Of a DNA stretch of 64,000 nucleotides, positions 26,818-35,666 are shown piece by piece. Position 1 is the first letter of the stretch; every line of letters begins with the position of its first letter. The stretch is from an uncultured Anaerolineae bacterium. Lineage in GTDB: Bacteria > Chloroflexota > Anaerolineae > Aggregatilineales > Phototrophicaceae. Where the stretch lies: positions 124,001 through 188,000 of the forward strand of contig CALKJO010000002.1 in the NCBI GenBank assembly GCA_937995825.1, read 5' to 3'. Under the pieces are notes generated by a model. It made no database searches. It worked only from the letters and a program-made list of their open reading frames with translations, and was not told the origin of the DNA. A program made the position numbers and the translations under genes.

Positions 26818-26863
26818 GCTGCACCGCCTTTGCTCACTCGTCCAGGAGGAAATGCCGCGTATT

Positions 26864-27400
26864 TTAAGTTGGATTCGATTTGTCGAGAAGCTGTCTGGGC
26901 TTCGCCAGCCGAGGATCGATCAGATCGTCATGTGAATGGTTTTCGACCTCGTTCAAATTTACGCCACATTCAGGACACAGTCCTTTGCAGTCCGGTCGGC
27001 ACAGTGCGCGCTGCCCATCGACGATGATCGCCTCCGCTCGCAGAAGCGGCGCCAGATCGAGAATCCCATCATCGCCAACACTGAATTCCGATACCCCCGC
27101 GCCATTAGAACTGTACAGCTCTTCAATCTCCACGACCAGATCGCGCTCAATCGGCGTCAGACAGCGGTAGCATTCGCTTTCAACCCCGATGTGGAGTTCG
27201 CCCTGCGCCAGAATGCCTTCTTTCGTCCGGCTCAGACGCAGTTCGCCCCTGACATACCCCAGATCAACATCCTCCGCGACACGCACCGCCGGAATGTCGA
27301 AGGTGGTTACGCGCATCGCGCCAGCGCCGCTGTTGAGCAGAGACCCAACATTCAACCGCAGAACTCGATTCCCGATAAAACCGTTGTCGTAATGTTTCAC
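26864..27400 (-). CDS. YceD/DUF177-family protein
   Basis: The protein has 178 residues from the GTG at 27400 (AAGG 6 nt upstream). The frame continues to 27442 but that extension runs into the promoter. The DUF177 signature is clear: '[12 protein letters not shown]' and the Cys cluster '[15 protein letters not shown]' near the C-terminus. The family affects 23S rRNA accumulation in plants and bacteria and is usually encoded with rpmF (L32). Here rpmF is absent and a sigma-factor gene follows instead. Confidence 0.88.
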   Translation of the reverse strand: MKHYDNGFIGNRVLRLNVGSLLNSGAGAMRVTTFDIPAVRVAEDVDLGYVRGELRLSRTKEGILAQGELHIGVESECYRCLTPIERDLVVEIEELYSSNGAGVSEFSVGDDGILDLAPLLRAEAIIVDGQRALCRPDCKGLCPECGVNLNEVENHSHDDLIDPRLAKPRQLLDKSNPT

Positions 27401-27447
27401 TGATCGCCTTGCACGGCATGTCACAAAAAAGTAACTTGCCACGCTTT

Positions 27448-27496
27448 AAAAGTATATGAGAATGGATGTTGTGTCAAGATATGAGACAACTTTTTT
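27448..27496 (-). promoter_or_regulatory. Promoter of the DUF177-sigma operon with overlapping palindrome
   Basis: The minus strand has a consensus -35 TTGACA (27477-27472) with TACTTT (27453-27448, 18-nt spacer) or TATACT (27456-27451, 15-nt spacer) as -10. An imperfect palindrome, 27468-27475 against 27483-27490 (one mismatched pair), covers the -35. On the plus strand it is followed by TTTTTT (27491-27496), so it could also act as a terminator in that direction. Confidence 0.6.
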
Positions 27497-27734
27497 AACC
27501 CAAGACAAACATTTACGCATCAGTGGCAGCCCGGCAAGCGCTCTGACTTGACCAGCGAAGCTTGACGCTGCATGGACACTATCCCCGCGCCGTAGTACTA
27601 TTTAACCACAATCAGCCGCCCTGCTGAGACGCATCCGCGATAAGAGGCGGACGCGCTTGCTCGCGCGCTCAGCGAGGCATTTTCATCGAGACGCAGCACC
27701 GCAAAATACAGCGCATTGAACCGGAGAGATAAAC
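27497..27734. other. Intergenic region between DUF177 and FAH-family gene
   Basis: With the promoter to its left, this completes a 334-bp gene-free stretch. I see no further ORF, tRNA or strong hairpin. The final 20 bases hold the GGAGAG ribosome site of the next gene. Confidence 0.5.
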
Positions 27735-28601
27735 ATGATTCTGTTGACTTTTGCGACGGCGGACGGACTGCGCCTCGGCGTCAAGCGCAGTGACGGCGTG
27801 ATCGACGTCATGGCGCACGCCGGCGCGGACGCAGCATACTACGATCCGCGCACATTTTATACACATGGTCAGGCGGGCATCGCCCAACTGCGCGCCTTGA
27901 TCGACTCGCTGCCGCTGGATGCGCCGACCCTGGACGAATCGACCCTCGATCGGCGCGCGCCGCTGCCTGCGCCGGGTAAAATTCTATGCGTCGGGCTGAA
28001 TTACCGCCGTCACGCCGCGGAGACCGGCGCGCCCGCGCCCACCACGCCGATTTTATTCTCGAAATTCGCCAATGCGCTGGCGCACCCTGGCGAAGCCATC
28101 CCGATCCCGTCCGTCACCCAGCAGCCCGACTACGAAGCCGAACTTGCCGTGATCATCGGCGCAGTGACGCGCAGTGTCAGCCAAGACCGTGCGCTTGATT
28201 ATGTCCTCGGCTATGCCAATGCCAACGACCTCAGCGCCCGCGACCTGCAAACGCGCACGTCCCAATGGCTGCTGGGCAAAACGCTGGATAAATTCATGCC
28301 GCTCGGTCCATATCTGGTGACGGCGGACGCCATCCCCGATCCGCAGGCGCTCCCGATCCGGCTCTGGCTCAACGGCGAGCTGCGCCAGGACTCGCACACC
28401 GGCGACATGATCTTTTCGGTCGCTCAGATCATCGCCTACGTGAGCGCGCATTTCACGCTTGAACCGGGCGATCTCATCCTGACCGGGACGCCCGAAGGCG
28501 TGATCCTGGGCATGAAAGACAAAGTCTGGCTCAAACCAGGCGACTCGATGGTCGTCGAGATCGAAGGCTTGGGGCGGCTGGAAAACACGATTGCAGGCTG
28601 A
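27735..28601 (+). CDS. Fumarylacetoacetate hydrolase (FAH) family protein
   Basis: This 288-residue protein has the FAH fold. 'GKILCVGLNYRRHAAE' opens the catalytic domain. The metal ligands are in 'DYEAELAVIIG' (two Glu) and 'GYANANDLSARDLQ' (Asp). 'GDLILTGTPEGV' is the conserved C-terminal signature. Members cleave C-C bonds or decarboxylate acylpyruvates and 2-oxo-hept-3-ene dioates in aromatic-compound or amino-acid breakdown, so the exact substrate cannot be assigned. The ribosome site GGAGAG precedes the ATG. Confidence 0.92.
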   Translation: MILLTFATADGLRLGVKRSDGVIDVMAHAGADAAYYDPRTFYTHGQAGIAQLRALIDSLPLDAPTLDESTLDRRAPLPAPGKILCVGLNYRRHAAETGAPAPTTPILFSKFANALAHPGEAIPIPSVTQQPDYEAELAVIIGAVTRSVSQDRALDYVLGYANANDLSARDLQTRTSQWLLGKTLDKFMPLGPYLVTADAIPDPQALPIRLWLNGELRQDSHTGDMIFSVAQIIAYVSAHFTLEPGDLILTGTPEGVILGMKDKVWLKPGDSMVVEIEGLGRLENTIAG

Positions 28602-28702
28602 AACGCCTGTGTGCCGCGCGCAGCGCGCCGCGCCTGTGTTATAGTGGAGTGTGACGCCGTTTTTTTCAAGACGCGCGGAAAAGAGAAGGACTTACTGCAC
28701 AC

Positions 28703-29227
28703 ATGGTCACAGCAGCTCATGACATAACCCCGCTGCACACCGAGCGCCTGACGCTCTACCCGTGCAGCGCGCAGATCGCCAATCTGGCTTACGGCGGTCG
28801 GCGCATGATGGAGTCGCTGCTCAACGCGCATTTCCTCCCGGATTGGCTCGACGACGATGGGCGCGCGCTGCTGAGCTACTACGCCCAGCAGATCAACCAC
28901 GATCCGACCATGATCGGCTGGGGGCTGTGGCTGATCGTCGTCCGTGAGCAGCGCTGCGTGATCGGCTCGGTGGGCTTCAAGGGCAAGCCCTCCCCGGACG
29001 GCACGATTGAGATCGGCTATGGCATCGCGCCGTCATTTCGCCGTCAGGGTTACACGTTTGAGGCGGCGCGCGCGCTCATGCAGTGGGCATTCGCGCAGCC
29101 GGGCGTCCGCCGCCTGACCGCCGAAGCGCTTCATTACAATGTCGGCTCGATTCGAATTCTGCAAAAGCTGGGAATGCGCTACACCCACCGCGACGGACAA
29201 TACACAAAATGGGAACTGGTCAAATGA
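28703..29227 (+). CDS. GNAT-family N-acetyltransferase
   Basis: This 174-residue protein is of the RimJ/RimL-like type. It opens with 'ITPLHTERLTLYPCSA', has a central strand 'VIGSVGFKGKP' and the acetyl-CoA loop region 'YGIAPSFRRQGYTFEAARAL', and ends with 'NVGSIRILQKLGMRYTHRDG'. The substrate may be a protein N-terminus, an antibiotic or a small metabolite. Its TGA overlaps the next ATG by 4 bp. A TATAGT box lies at 28640-28645. Confidence 0.9.
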   Translation: MVTAAHDITPLHTERLTLYPCSAQIANLAYGGRRMMESLLNAHFLPDWLDDDGRALLSYYAQQINHDPTMIGWGLWLIVVREQRCVIGSVGFKGKPSPDGTIEIGYGIAPSFRRQGYTFEAARALMQWAFAQPGVRRLTAEALHYNVGSIRILQKLGMRYTHRDGQYTKWELVK

Positions 29228-30000
29228 CTTACGAGATGATCCTGATCGAAACGCCCGCGCCGGGCGTCGGCGTCGTCCGCGTCAACCGCCCGGACGCGCT
29301 CAACGCGCTCAACGGACAGGTCACCCGCGAAATCTTCGACGCGCTCGACACCTTCGACCGCGATGACGCCATCGGCTGCATCATCCTGACCGGAAGCGAT
29401 AAGGCGTTCGCCGCCGGCGCGGACATCAAACAGATGGCGAACACCGACGCTGTGACGATGATGATGGGCAAAGACTTCACCGACTGGACGCGCCTGCGCC
29501 GCGTGACCAAGCCGATCATCGCCGCCGTCAGCGGCTGGGCGCTCGGCGGCGGCTGCGAGATGGCGATGATGTGCGACATGATCGTCGCCTCCGAGACCGC
29601 TAAATTTGGGCAGCCGGAGGTCAATCTCGGCATCATCCCCGGCGCAGGTGGCACACAGCGCCTGACCCGCGCGGTCGGCAAGGCGGTGGCGATGGAGGTG
29701 ATGCTGGCGGATCGGCGGCTGACGGCGGCGGAGGCGCTGGGGGCGGGGCTGGTCAACCGCGTCTATCCGGTTGAGACCTATTTTGCCGAGGCGGTCAAGC
29801 TGGCGGAGAAGATCGCGTCGCAGCCGCGCATCGCGGTGCGCCTGATCAAGGACGCGGTCAACAAAGCGCATGAACTCTCGCTGACCGAAGGTCTGGATTA
29901 CGAAAAGCGCAATTTCTATCTCGCGTTCGGCACAGAGGACAAAACCGAAGGCATGAACGCCTTCATCGAGAAGCGCCCCCCACAGTGGAAAAATCGCTGA
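29224..30000 (+). CDS. Enoyl-CoA hydratase (crotonase family)
   Basis: This 258-residue protein hydrates trans-2-enoyl-CoA to 3-hydroxyacyl-CoA. Oxyanion-hole segments are 'KAFAAGADIKQM' and 'GWALGGGCEMAMMCDM'. Both catalytic glutamates are present, in 'GGCEMAMMCD' and 'FGQPEVNLGIIPG'. With the 3-hydroxyacyl-CoA dehydrogenase at 15184 it could complete beta-oxidation, although the genes are unlinked. The ATG overlaps the GNAT stop, and its end overlaps the next gene by 16 bp. Confidence 0.95.
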   Translation: MTYEMILIETPAPGVGVVRVNRPDALNALNGQVTREIFDALDTFDRDDAIGCIILTGSDKAFAAGADIKQMANTDAVTMMMGKDFTDWTRLRRVTKPIIAAVSGWALGGGCEMAMMCDMIVASETAKFGQPEVNLGIIPGAGGTQRLTRAVGKAVAMEVMLADRRLTAAEALGAGLVNRVYPVETYFAEAVKLAEKIASQPRIAVRLIKDAVNKAHELSLTEGLDYEKRNFYLAFGTEDKTEGMNAFIEKRPPQWKNR

Positions 30001-30578
30001 CCATCCTTTACACGGGCGGGCTGCGCGGCGAGCTGGCGCTCCTGCCCCGATTATTCACATTCATCCGGCGGCTGAAAGCGCAGGAGTCCGATCGCGCCCT
30101 CTTGATCGACGCCGGCGGCTTGTGCGATCCGGCGGTCTGGCACTGTGCGGTCACGGGCGGGCGCTCAATGCTGATCGCGCTGGATAGCATGGGCTATGAT
30201 GCCGCTTATCTGCCGCTGGCGGATCAAGATCGCGCCAAACTGGGCGACTCGGTGCGCACAGCGGTGGTCGATGGGGCGCATCCGGCATATTTTGGTGAGG
30301 TGGCGCTGAGCGTGGAGGCTGATCCAAACGCCAACTTGACCATATTGTTACCGATGGGTGTGAAAACGATTTTAGACGGGGATATAGTGAGACTGGGGAA
30401 CGTGTCCGCCGGTGACGTCGGGCGTCTTCGGCTGGCAGCTGACGCCGCTTCACCTGTGCGCTTCGCCTCAGAAGTGCTGCCGCTTCCGGTGGAGACCCCC
30501 CCTGATCCCACCATCGCCGGCGTGATCGACTTCATCGCGCGCGAAGCGGATTACGCGCGGCGGCGCAAAGCGCGTTAG
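29985..30578 (+). CDS. Uncharacterised protein, degenerate metallophosphatase-like N-terminus
   Basis: This 197-residue protein starts at a GTG overlapping the hydratase gene by 16 bp. Its opening 'LTILYTGGLRGELALLPRLF' and 'RALLIDAGGLCDP' resemble the start of 5'-nucleotidase/calcineurin-like phosphoesterases ('ILYTND-HG ... LLLDAGD'). The metal-binding Asp/His residues are missing, so catalysis is unlikely. The rest is unrecognised. It is convergent with the ABM-domain gene, overlapping by 4 bp. Confidence 0.75.
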   Translation: MEKSLTILYTGGLRGELALLPRLFTFIRRLKAQESDRALLIDAGGLCDPAVWHCAVTGGRSMLIALDSMGYDAAYLPLADQDRAKLGDSVRTAVVDGAHPAYFGEVALSVEADPNANLTILLPMGVKTILDGDIVRLGNVSAGDVGRLRLAADAASPVRFASEVLPLPVETPPDPTIAGVIDFIAREADYARRRKAR

Positions 30579-30895
30579 ACGCCCGCCTTTTCGCGCTCAA
30601 CGCGCACGCGCACGACGAACCCCTCACGCTGCACGCGCACGCCTGGCATCCGCGCCGCCAATGCCTGCACCGACGCCTCAAGCGAAGCTGTGCGGTTGAA
30701 ATTCTCGACCGACTCATGGTTTTCCCATTGCACAACCAGAATCGCCGACTCAGGATCATCCACCTGCTCCAGCAGGTAGCCCGCCACAAATCCCGGACGA
30801 CGGCTGATAGCGGGCAGATAGTCAAGCTCGATCAGCCGGCGCATCTGTGGCATTCCATCGATTGGAACTTGGATACGGGTGACTTGGGCGTACAT
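30575..30895 (-). CDS. Antibiotic biosynthesis monooxygenase (ABM)-domain protein
   Basis: This 106-residue single-domain protein has the dimeric ferredoxin-like ABM pattern: 'YAQVTRIQV', 'LPAISRRPGFVAGYLLEQVD', 'ILVVQWENHESVENF'. Such proteins include quinol monooxygenases and heme-degrading enzymes, but many have no known activity. AAGGAGC lies 9 nt before the ATG, and a TATAAT box lies at 30931-30926 on the minus strand. Confidence 0.85.
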   Translation of the reverse strand: MYAQVTRIQVPIDGMPQMRRLIELDYLPAISRRPGFVAGYLLEQVDDPESAILVVQWENHESVENFNRTASLEASVQALAARMPGVRVQREGFVVRVRVEREKAGV

Positions 30896-30984
30896 GGCGT
30901 AACGCTCCTTGTTATATTTCCTTAAATTATATTAAAGCACGAATTTGAGATTTTGGATCAGCCACTTACCCTCTTCAAATAGAG

Positions 30985-30990
30985 TACAAT
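30985..30990 (+). promoter_or_regulatory. Putative -10 box of the DsbA-like gene
   Basis: TACAAT lies 34 nt before the ATG at 31025. It is divergent from the ABM-gene promoter. Confidence 0.45.
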
Positions 30991-31024
30991 AGAACCTAAT
31001 CAACAAAGATGGGACTTTCATCTG

Positions 31025-31894
31025 ATGAATCGACGCAGTATGTCACGAATTGCCGCCCTGGCGCTGGTGTTCACGCTCGCGCTCTGGAGTGCAGCGGCGG
31101 CGCAAGACCTCGTGCCTCAGCCGACACTGGAGGCGGCAGTCGAAAATCTGTTTGCCGCCACCACCGCCGCGCAGACCGCCATCCCCGTCACGCAGACGGT
31201 CGAAGCCGCTTTCAATCAAGCCTACGCCGCCACCGTCATCCCGCAGATCACGGCGACCGCCGCCGCGCAGCGCGCCGCCGACGCAGCCGTGCGCGACGAT
31301 GCCAACGCGCTGCTGGCGGACATCCCGCAGTCACGCGGCGCGGACGGCGCGTTCATCCTCGGCGATCTGAACGCGCCGATCACGATCATCGAATTCGCGG
31401 ATTATGCCTGCCCGCACTGCCTGGAATACCGCGCCGTGATCGAACAGTTGATCCGCGACTACGTGGCGACCGGGCAGGCGGCGTTCGAATATCGCACGTT
31501 CCCGACGGCGGGCGGTCAGCTTACGGTGCTGGCGAGCGCAATCGCCGAATGCGCGCAGGAGCAGCGCCCAAACACATTCTTCCAGATCAGCGAGATGGCA
31601 TACGAACTGGCGGAGCAGGGGCGCTATAACGATCAGCTCTGGCAGCCGCTGGTGCAGACCTTCGATCTGAATATCCGGCAGCTTGAAGCCTGCTTCAACG
31701 CGACCAGCCCGCTTCAGGTCGAAGTCGATACCATCTATGGGCAGTCGCTCGGCGTCACCGGCACGCCGGCGGTGCGCGTCCGCTATGGAAGCGGCGCAGC
31801 GGAGGTGATCGAACGGGACAGCGTCGTCTATGCCAATGGGCGCGTCCCGTTTGAGGTGCTGGCGGCGGTCGTGGAAGCGGCGCAGCCGAGCTGA
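31025..31894 (+). CDS. Exported DsbA-like thioredoxin-fold protein
   Basis: This 289-residue protein has a signal peptide (cleavage near 'SAAAAQD', residue 27) and an Ala/Thr-rich helical spacer (about 35-110). The thioredoxin-fold domain contains 'EFADYACPHCLEYRAV' (Cys129-x-x-Cys132) and the cis-Pro loop 'GVTGTPAVRV'. The CPHC site predicts an extracytoplasmic thiol oxidase or isomerase of the DsbA_4/BdbD type. It sits 6 nt upstream of an ABC permease gene and may be co-transcribed with it. Confidence 0.9.
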   Translation: MNRRSMSRIAALALVFTLALWSAAAAQDLVPQPTLEAAVENLFAATTAAQTAIPVTQTVEAAFNQAYAATVIPQITATAAAQRAADAAVRDDANALLADIPQSRGADGAFILGDLNAPITIIEFADYACPHCLEYRAVIEQLIRDYVATGQAAFEYRTFPTAGGQLTVLASAIAECAQEQRPNTFFQISEMAYELAEQGRYNDQLWQPLVQTFDLNIRQLEACFNATSPLQVEVDTIYGQSLGVTGTPAVRVRYGSGAAEVIERDSVVYANGRVPFEVLAAVVEAAQPS

Positions 31895-31900
31895 TGCCCT

Positions 31901-32824
31901 ATGTTCACGCCGATCATCCGGGCGGAACGGGCTTTTCAGGGACGCGCGCTGCGCCGTCCCGGACGGTTGAGCAGTCCATTCGTATTTGGACTGCTCATCG
32001 GCGGATCGTCAGCGGCAGCGCTGATGCTGCCGCACGCTGAAGTCTGGGCAGTGCGCGCCGGCGCGACGGCGTTGGACACCATGAACACGCTGCGGAGCAT
32101 CCAATCGGCGCTGACGATCTTGGTCATTGTGAGTATCTTCGCGGATTACTGGCGCGTGGTCGGCGGCGCAGTGCGCGGCGCATCAATCGCGCTGACCCGC
32201 GAATATCAGGCGCGCACCTGGGAAAGCCTGATCCTGACCGGCGTGAGCGCACGGCGGCTGGTGATCGGCAAATGGTGGGGCGTGCTGCGGGCGGTTTGGG
32301 AGCATGAGCGGAAAATGCTGTTCATTCGCCTGGTCGCGTTTCCCTGGCTGCTCACACCGCTGGCAAACCCGGATTGGGATGAGTTTCACATCAGCGGTGC
32401 CCAGGCGATCATCGCTGTGACGCTGGTAGCGCTATTGACGCCGATCCTGATGAGCGGGTTCGCGGCGGCGCTTGGCATGATGGTGTCCGCCGTTGTGCGC
32501 CAGGAGGCGATCAGCGTCCGCACTGGGATGGGCGCGCTGCTGCTGGTGACGCTGACCGTGCTGATGCTCATCGCCGCTCTTGCAGCGTCTTCGACGTATT
32601 CATCCGTTGTGACCCTGTTCAGCGCGCTGCTGCCGCTGGACGGTGGCATCCTTGCCGCGCTCAGTATCAGCTTTGAAGTCAGCCCCTGGTACAGCAGCAG
32701 TGCAGCCTCGACGCCAGCCGAGAATCTGCTCATCATCGCGGCGGTCTTCGCCGCGATGACCGCCGCCGCGCTGTATGCGGCGGTTCTGATCGTGCAGCAG
32801 CAGGGGGCGCTGGCAGACTCCTAA
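31901..32824 (+). CDS. ABC-2 type permease-like membrane protein
   Basis: This 307-residue protein has about six membrane helices. The segment 'REYQARTWESLILTGVSARR' followed by 'LVIGKWWGVL' matches the coupling region of ABC-2 permeases. No ATPase gene is adjacent. It follows the DsbA-like gene by 6 nt and lacks its own good ribosome site, suggesting translational coupling. The gene end is convergent with the large FtsX-type permease. Function and substrate are unknown. Confidence 0.78.
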   Translation: MFTPIIRAERAFQGRALRRPGRLSSPFVFGLLIGGSSAAALMLPHAEVWAVRAGATALDTMNTLRSIQSALTILVIVSIFADYWRVVGGAVRGASIALTREYQARTWESLILTGVSARRLVIGKWWGVLRAVWEHERKMLFIRLVAFPWLLTPLANPDWDEFHISGAQAIIAVTLVALLTPILMSGFAAALGMMVSAVVRQEAISVRTGMGALLLVTLTVLMLIAALAASSTYSSVVTLFSALLPLDGGILAALSISFEVSPWYSSSAASTPAENLLIIAAVFAAMTAAALYAAVLIVQQQGALADS

Positions 32825-32831
32825 AAGCCGA

Positions 32832-35534
32832 TCATTCATAGCGCAGCACCACCGCCACTTTTTCATTGGCAGCGGCGCGGGCGCTGAAATAAGTCGCCAG
32901 CCACGCGATCAGCACTGCTGCCAGCAGCAGCAGCGCCGCAATCGGCAGCGCCTCGCGCGGGATCGGCAGCGCTGAACCCTGCCCGATCCAGGTCAGCAGC
33001 GCCGCGCCGAGCGCGCTCAAGCCGATGCCGATGCCGCCGCCGAGCAGCCCGATCAGCGTGTTTTCCAGAATCAGCACGCGCAGCACGCGCCCCCGCTTCA
33101 GCCCCACTGCCTTGAGGATGCCGATCTGCCGCCGCCGTTCGAGCGTCGCCAGCGAGACCGTGTTCGCCATCGCCATCCCCGCCGCCAGCAGCGACAGCAG
33201 CCCGACCAGCGTCGGCAGGGCGCTGAACTGCGCGATCAGCCGCTGGAGCAGGTTGTCGATGAAGGTGATGTCCAGCACGAAGATCAGCGGATTTTCCGAT
33301 AGGCGCAGCAGCACCGGATTCAGGCGGTCAAGCTCGACATTCAGAATCGTGAAGCGGAAGCTCGGCACATTCGGAAGCACTCCCGGCGGGATATGATACT
33401 GCCCGAAATTGAGCAGCCCGCTCCCGCCGGTATGCCCGACAACCGTGAAGGCATATGGCACGCCGTCGATCTCCAGCACAACCTGCGAGCCGACGGGGAA
33501 AATCGGCATCCCGATCAGGCTGTCCACGCCGCTGATGACCATCACGCGCTGACCGCGATCCGCCAGTGTCAGGTCGCGCCCCTCGATCACGCTGCCCGTC
33601 CGCAGCCCTGGGTTGTCGCTGTCGCGAATCACCAGCGGGACGAAGCGGCTGAGTACCTGAACCTGGGCGGAGCTGCCCGCCTGGAGCATCGTGCCATCGT
33701 AGGGGACGCCGTCGATGCTGACGATGCGCGCACTGCGCGTTGTGTACTGTGTGCGGTAGCTGACCCCGTCGATCCCCGCGAGCTGAAGATTGAGCGCCGC
33801 CTGCGCCAGCGGCTGGCTGAAGACGCTGAACAGCGGAAAGACCAGCACATTGCCGCCGAGCGTCTGCGTGAGCTGAAAATTGACGATCTCGCGCGCGCCG
33901 GCTCCAACAAGCGCGATGCTGCTGAGCGCGAACATGCCCGCGCTGAGCGCCAGCAGCGTTGTGGCGGTGCGAATGCGGCGCGCCGTCAGATTGCGCAGCG
34001 CCAGCCGCAGATCGACCCAACCGAATGAGGGCAGCTTGCTCACCAGCCAGACCACCAGCCACATCACGCCGACCAGAATGCCCAGGATGAGCAGCGTAAT
34101 CGCCACCCCGACGATGCCGATCAGCTCGCTCGACAGGCTGAACCTGCCGACATTGATCGCGCCGCCGCCGATGATCCACCCGGCAACGATGCCGATCACG
34201 ACCACCACCAGCAGCAGCGCGATCAGGCTGTGCAGACAGCCGGCGGTGGGGATGACCGTCTCATTCGGGCGCAGGATCGATGCCGGACGGACACGATTCG
34301 CCGTCAGCACTGGCAAAACACCGAAAACCAGCGTCACCACCAAGCCCAGGATCATGCCGAAGGCAATCGCTTCGGGATAGACTCGCCAGACCAACTGCTG
34401 CTGCAAGAAAAGCTCGCCGTAGCGGTTGACCACGCCGGTCAGCAGCGTCCCCAGAATGCAGCCGACGACGCTTCCCAATGCCCCCAGCAGCAGCGCCTCC
34501 GCCAGAAACAGCAGCGCGATCTGCTGCCCTTTCAAGCCGAAGGTCTTGAGCGCCGCGATCTCGGTGGTGCGCCGCCCGACCATGACCAGCATCGTATTGA
34601 TGATGCCAACGCCGCCGATCAGCAGCGCCCCCAAGCCCATGATCACGATGAAGCGCCCCAGATAATCCGCCAGCACCGCATTCTGCTTAAGCAGCCGCGT
34701 CACCGACTGAACATGCACCCCCTGCCCCAATCCCTGCGCGAAAAAGTCGCCCACCAGCCGATCAAGGTCTGCGCCCGTCGGAAAGATCATGCTCACGGCG
34801 CTGGGATCGCGCGACAGTCCGACAGTCTGCGCCTGCCCGATGTGAATGTAAGCGAAGCCGAACAGCGCCGCAAATGGATTGCGCAAGCTCGACTCGGCGT
34901 CGGTAGGCGCGATCCCACGCACGGTAAAAAGGTCAGTCGTCCCGCTGATGCGCACCGTGTCGCCCACCCGCAGCCCCTGATCCTGGGCGAGATTCTGGCT
35001 GATGATGACATCGTTGACCTGCCGCAGCAGTTGGTTGATCGGCACGCCGGGCGGGTCAAGCGCGAGGATCGGCGGCATCGGATTCGCCGGATCATCCGAG
35101 GTCAGCGGAAAGGTCACCGGATTGATCAGCAGCAGATTGATGAACTGCGGTCGCCCAACCGTGACGGCATCGACCGCCGTCAGCTGAAAATTGCTGACGA
35201 TCTTGTACTCGGTCAGCCTGCCGCCGTTGGCGGCAGTCCAGGCGCGGATGCGCTCGAGCTGCCCCTGCGGAAAGACATCATCATCGCCCGCGCCGATGAA
35301 ATTGAAGGAGAATAAGCCGCCCGCCGCGCCCGCTACGGTCACCGTGAGATCGCCGCGGTTGACGGCGCGCAGATTTGCCAGCAGCGAATCCCTAATCGAC
35401 AGCCCCAGCCCGCGCAGCGCCACCACCGTCGCCACGCCCGCGCCGATGCAGAAAATGGCGAAAACCGACCAGCGCGCGCCGCGCCGCACGCTGCGGGCAG
35501 CATAGCTGAGGTAAAACCACAAGCGTCTGAACAC
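32832..35534 (-). CDS. Large FtsX/MacB-type ABC permease
   Basis: This 900-residue protein begins at GTG (AGGA 8 nt upstream). It has a MacB-type periplasmic domain after the first helix and two FtsX core blocks (about residues 280-410 and 770-890). The blocks share the pattern 'VMVGRRTTEIAALKTFGLKG' and 'TLERRRQIGILKAVGLKRGR', giving about ten membrane helices. This is the duplicated LolC/E-like or YknZ-like permease class. In known systems it moves lipoproteins, antimicrobial peptides or hydrolase activators with a separate ATPase, which is not in this window. Confidence 0.9.
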   Translation of the reverse strand: MFRRLWFYLSYAARSVRRGARWSVFAIFCIGAGVATVVALRGLGLSIRDSLLANLRAVNRGDLTVTVAGAAGGLFSFNFIGAGDDDVFPQGQLERIRAWTAANGGRLTEYKIVSNFQLTAVDAVTVGRPQFINLLLINPVTFPLTSDDPANPMPPILALDPPGVPINQLLRQVNDVIISQNLAQDQGLRVGDTVRISGTTDLFTVRGIAPTDAESSLRNPFAALFGFAYIHIGQAQTVGLSRDPSAVSMIFPTGADLDRLVGDFFAQGLGQGVHVQSVTRLLKQNAVLADYLGRFIVIMGLGALLIGGVGIINTMLVMVGRRTTEIAALKTFGLKGQQIALLFLAEALLLGALGSVVGCILGTLLTGVVNRYGELFLQQQLVWRVYPEAIAFGMILGLVVTLVFGVLPVLTANRVRPASILRPNETVIPTAGCLHSLIALLLVVVVIGIVAGWIIGGGAINVGRFSLSSELIGIVGVAITLLILGILVGVMWLVVWLVSKLPSFGWVDLRLALRNLTARRIRTATTLLALSAGMFALSSIALVGAGAREIVNFQLTQTLGGNVLVFPLFSVFSQPLAQAALNLQLAGIDGVSYRTQYTTRSARIVSIDGVPYDGTMLQAGSSAQVQVLSRFVPLVIRDSDNPGLRTGSVIEGRDLTLADRGQRVMVISGVDSLIGMPIFPVGSQVVLEIDGVPYAFTVVGHTGGSGLLNFGQYHIPPGVLPNVPSFRFTILNVELDRLNPVLLRLSENPLIFVLDITFIDNLLQRLIAQFSALPTLVGLLSLLAAGMAMANTVSLATLERRRQIGILKAVGLKRGRVLRVLILENTLIGLLGGGIGIGLSALGAALLTWIGQGSALPIPREALPIAALLLLAAVLIAWLATYFSARAAANEKVAVVLRYE

Positions 35535-35597
35535 ATCTTTATCCTAACAACTGCTCGACATCATTTCATTATAGCGAAAGGGTTGATCAATTTTAGT

Positions 35598-35626
35598 TTG
35601 ATCATCCTTGTGAATGCCGTTATAAT
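35598..35626 (+). promoter_or_regulatory. rpsA promoter
   Basis: TTGATC (35598-35603), a 17-nt spacer and TATAAT (35621-35626) make a near-consensus sigma-70 promoter. The -10 ends 40 nt before the rpsA ATG. A TTGATCA motif occurs twice (35582 and 35598 regions), and a divergent TATAAT for the permease lies at 35573-35568. Confidence 0.75.
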
Positions 35627-35666
35627 GGCTGCTTGTACCCACCTATCTGCTGGAGAGCGAAACGCT

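Noticed and set aside
27468..27496. Plus-strand intrinsic terminator as the main function of the hairpin
   Set aside because: No plus-strand gene lies upstream to be terminated, and the stem overlaps a consensus minus-strand -35. An operator role is more likely, though the terminator reading cannot be excluded.
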